Shown here: piece after piece, positions 61,941 through 64,000 of the stretch | How positions within the stretch are numbered: position 1 is the first letter of the stretch | How the letters are laid out: the number at the start of each line of letters is the position of its first letter | NCBI GenBank assembly: GCA_946482465.1 | Contig: CAMLRL010000002.1 | Span: forward strand, 62,001 to 126,000 | Source: an uncultured Lactobacillus sp. | GTDB taxonomy: Bacteria > Bacillota > Bacilli > Lactobacillales > Lactobacillaceae | Direction of reading: 5' to 3' | Length of the DNA stretch: 64,000 nt | Position numbers and translations under genes: made by a program | The notes under the pieces: generated by a model | What the model saw: only the letters and a program-made list of their open reading frames with translations | The model's database searches: none | What the model was told of the DNA's origin: nothing

Positions 61941-63962
61941 ATGAAAGATTTTTTACGTAAGCTTGAATTTCCTGCTTTTATTAAAGATTCGCGCTTAACA
62001 GCTGCGGTTGTGATTATTCTCGCCTTGTCTTGTTTGGGCAGTATCGTGGCAATGATCATGAATCCATTATTTGGACTGGCGATGGTAGTGATTTTTATCC
62101 TAACTGTTGTCTGCATCGTTTATGGCACTTATATCTTAGCTGGTAATGCCAATAACTTTGCTGTCAGTTTGTCCTATCGAATTAAGCGTAGTGAACAAGA
62201 GGCAATGATTAAAATGCCGCTTGGAATTTTGCTTTATGACAAAGACAGGCAGATTCAGTGGGTAAATCCCTATTTACAGCTTTATTTAAAAGATGATGAC
62301 TTAATTGGACATACGATTAAGTCGGTTGATCCAGATTTAGACAAATTAATCGATGATTCTTTAAAAGCCAAAACTGCAGAAAACCAAGTTGTTAATTGGG
62401 ATAATCACCAATTTGAAATGGTTGTCCAAGACAATCTTGGGGTTATTTATTTATTAGACATAACACGCTACGCCAAAATTGAGCAAAAATATAATAACGA
62501 ATTGCTGGCAGTTGGACAGATTTTTATTGATAACTACGATGAATTAAGTGAAACGATGCATGATCAAGAGCTGACAACCACAAGCTCTTATGTGCAAAAT
62601 ACACTAAGTGATTATGCTAAAAAATATCACGCCTACCTCAAGCGAATTGATGAAGATCATTTCTTGCTTTTACTACATACGCAGGATTTAACGCAAATGG
62701 AACAAGACAAGTTCTCAGTTCTTGATAAATTGCGCTTAGAAACTAGTCGTAACAATACCCCGTTGACCTTATCAATCGGGATTTCTTATGGTAGTAGCCT
62801 AATAACCGAGCTAGCTGATCAAGCACAGTCAAACCTTGATTTAGCCCTTGGCCGTGGTGGTGACCAGGTAGTTTTGAGTCAGCCAGGCAGTGCCGCTAAA
62901 TTCTATGGTGGCAAGTCAAATCCAATGGAGAAGCGGACTAGGGTCAGAGCACGGATGGTTTCCCAGGCAATTAGTGAGCTTTTCAAAGATGCTGATCGAG
63001 TTTTCGTTGTGGGACATGCTAACCCAGATATGGACTCTGTTGGTAGTGGAATTGGCGTTGTTAAAATTGCGCGTCTACATGATGTCAAAGCTAATTTTGT
63101 CTTAGACGTCAATAAAACTAATTATGATGTCGGGCGGCTAGTTGCCAAAATGCAACAAACCCAAGATGATCAGGAAATGTTCATTTCGCCAGAAGCGGCC
63201 TTAGAAAGTCTGACCGACAAATCTATGCTAGTTATGGTTGATCATTCAAAATATTCAATTACATATTCAAAAGAGCTATATGATCGCTTAAGGAACCGAA
63301 TCATTGTTATTGACCATCATCGTCGCGGCGAAGAATTTCCTGAAAATCCAATGTTAACTTATGTTGAGCCTTATGCTTCATCTGCATGTGAGTTGGTTAC
63401 CGAAATGGTAGAATACCAGCAGCCTAATTCCGGTCAGCGAGTATTGACTGACATTGAAGCAACTGCAATGCTTGCAGGAATTACGGTTGATTCACGTGAA
63501 TTTTCGCTACGTACAGGTACAAGAACCTTCGATGCTGCGAGTTATTTACGCTCAATTGGAGCTAGTTCAGTTGGTGTAAGTGAATTATTGAAAGAAGACA
63601 TTGATAGTTTCTTGCAGCGGACACGGCTAGTCAGCAGTCTAAAAATGATTGGACCAAAAATGGCTGTTTTGTGCGGGGATGATAACAAAATTGTTGATCC
63701 AATCATTACGGCACAAGCAGCTGATACTGCATTAGACTTAGAAAATGTTGAAGCTAGTTTTGCGATAACTCGCCGTGCCAAAGACATGATTGGTATTTCT
63801 GCACGTTCAATGGGCGACATTAATGTACAAGTAATCATGGAAAAATTAGGTGGCGGGGGACACTTGTCCAATGCGGCAACACAAATTAAAAATGTCACTG
63901 TACAAGAAGCACTTGAAAAGTTACTCGATGCAGTTGATACTTATGAGAAAGAAAATGAATAA
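61941..63962 (+). CDS. gdpP: Cyclic-di-AMP phosphodiesterase GdpP (DHH/DHHA1)
   Basis: VFVVGHANPDMDSVGSGIG; DHHRRG; GGGGHLSNAA. Confidence 0.95.
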   Translation: MKDFLRKLEFPAFIKDSRLTAAVVIILALSCLGSIVAMIMNPLFGLAMVVIFILTVVCIVYGTYILAGNANNFAVSLSYRIKRSEQEAMIKMPLGILLYDKDRQIQWVNPYLQLYLKDDDLIGHTIKSVDPDLDKLIDDSLKAKTAENQVVNWDNHQFEMVVQDNLGVIYLLDITRYAKIEQKYNNELLAVGQIFIDNYDELSETMHDQELTTTSSYVQNTLSDYAKKYHAYLKRIDEDHFLLLLHTQDLTQMEQDKFSVLDKLRLETSRNNTPLTLSIGISYGSSLITELADQAQSNLDLALGRGGDQVVLSQPGSAAKFYGGKSNPMEKRTRVRARMVSQAISELFKDADRVFVVGHANPDMDSVGSGIGVVKIARLHDVKANFVLDVNKTNYDVGRLVAKMQQTQDDQEMFISPEAALESLTDKSMLVMVDHSKYSITYSKELYDRLRNRIIVIDHHRRGEEFPENPMLTYVEPYASSACELVTEMVEYQQPNSGQRVLTDIEATAMLAGITVDSREFSLRTGTRTFDAASYLRSIGASSVGVSELLKEDIDSFLQRTRLVSSLKMIGPKMAVLCGDDNKIVDPIITAQAADTALDLENVEASFAITRRAKDMIGISARSMGDINVQVIMEKLGGGGHLSNAATQIKNVTVQEALEKLLDAVDTYEKENE

Positions 63963-63977
63963 AGGAGAGCAGAAAAA

Positions 63978-64000
63978 TGAAAGTTATTTTTACTAAAGAC
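63978..64000 (+). CDS. rplI: 50S ribosomal protein L9, 5' end only
   Basis: AAAGGAGAGCAGAAAA-ATG; MKVIFTKD; expected gene order after gdpP. Confidence 0.85.

Noticed and set aside
62959-62972. GTTTCCCAGGCAAT as an additional Noc-like site
   Set aside because: Two mismatches in the arms; inside gdpP coding sequence; too weak to count.
1-64000. CRISPR arrays, tRNA/rRNA genes, intact IS elements or prophage
   Set aside because: No regularly spaced repeats, no tRNA T-loop signatures and no transposase or integrase ORFs were seen in the window.

Overview
The window is 64 kb of AT-rich Lactobacillus-type chromosome (probably the acidophilus/helveticus/crispatus group; species not determined). It spans oriC: rpmH-rnpA-yidC-mnmE-mnmG on one side and dnaA-dnaN-yaaA-recF-gyrB-gyrA-rpsF-ssb-rpsR on the other, ending in gdpP and the start of rplI. 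Most of the content is core: ilvE, clpE, a UvrA paralog, the dlt operon, cbpB, nagB, amaP/asp23, paired deoxynucleoside kinases, NCS2 permeases, gnd and pox. The features most worth a second look are: (1) a reverse-transcriptase gene open at the left edge (1-1338, minus) that the ORF track omits, with a YRDD active site typical of unknown-group/defense RTs rather than group II introns; (2) two tandem unannotated sRNA-like units (about 18483-18640 and 18727-18839) sharing promoter-hairpin-hairpin-terminator architecture, each with a CU-rich ACTCCTCC/ACTCCTTC hairpin complementary to Shine-Dalgarno sequences; (3) parS-like and Noc-site-like palindromes scattered around oriC; (4) two fresh-looking gene disruptions, an in-frame TGA in a PTS IIC and a 17-bp tandem duplication in an amino-acid ABC ATPase; (5) a scar of an rpmH-rnpA duplication/deletion beside oriC; (6) a structured leader with an intrinsic terminator before a DUF1430-type/ABC pair; (7) a CIRCE element plus DnaA boxes in the clpE promoter. 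All family assignments are from reading the protein sequences; no database search was run.
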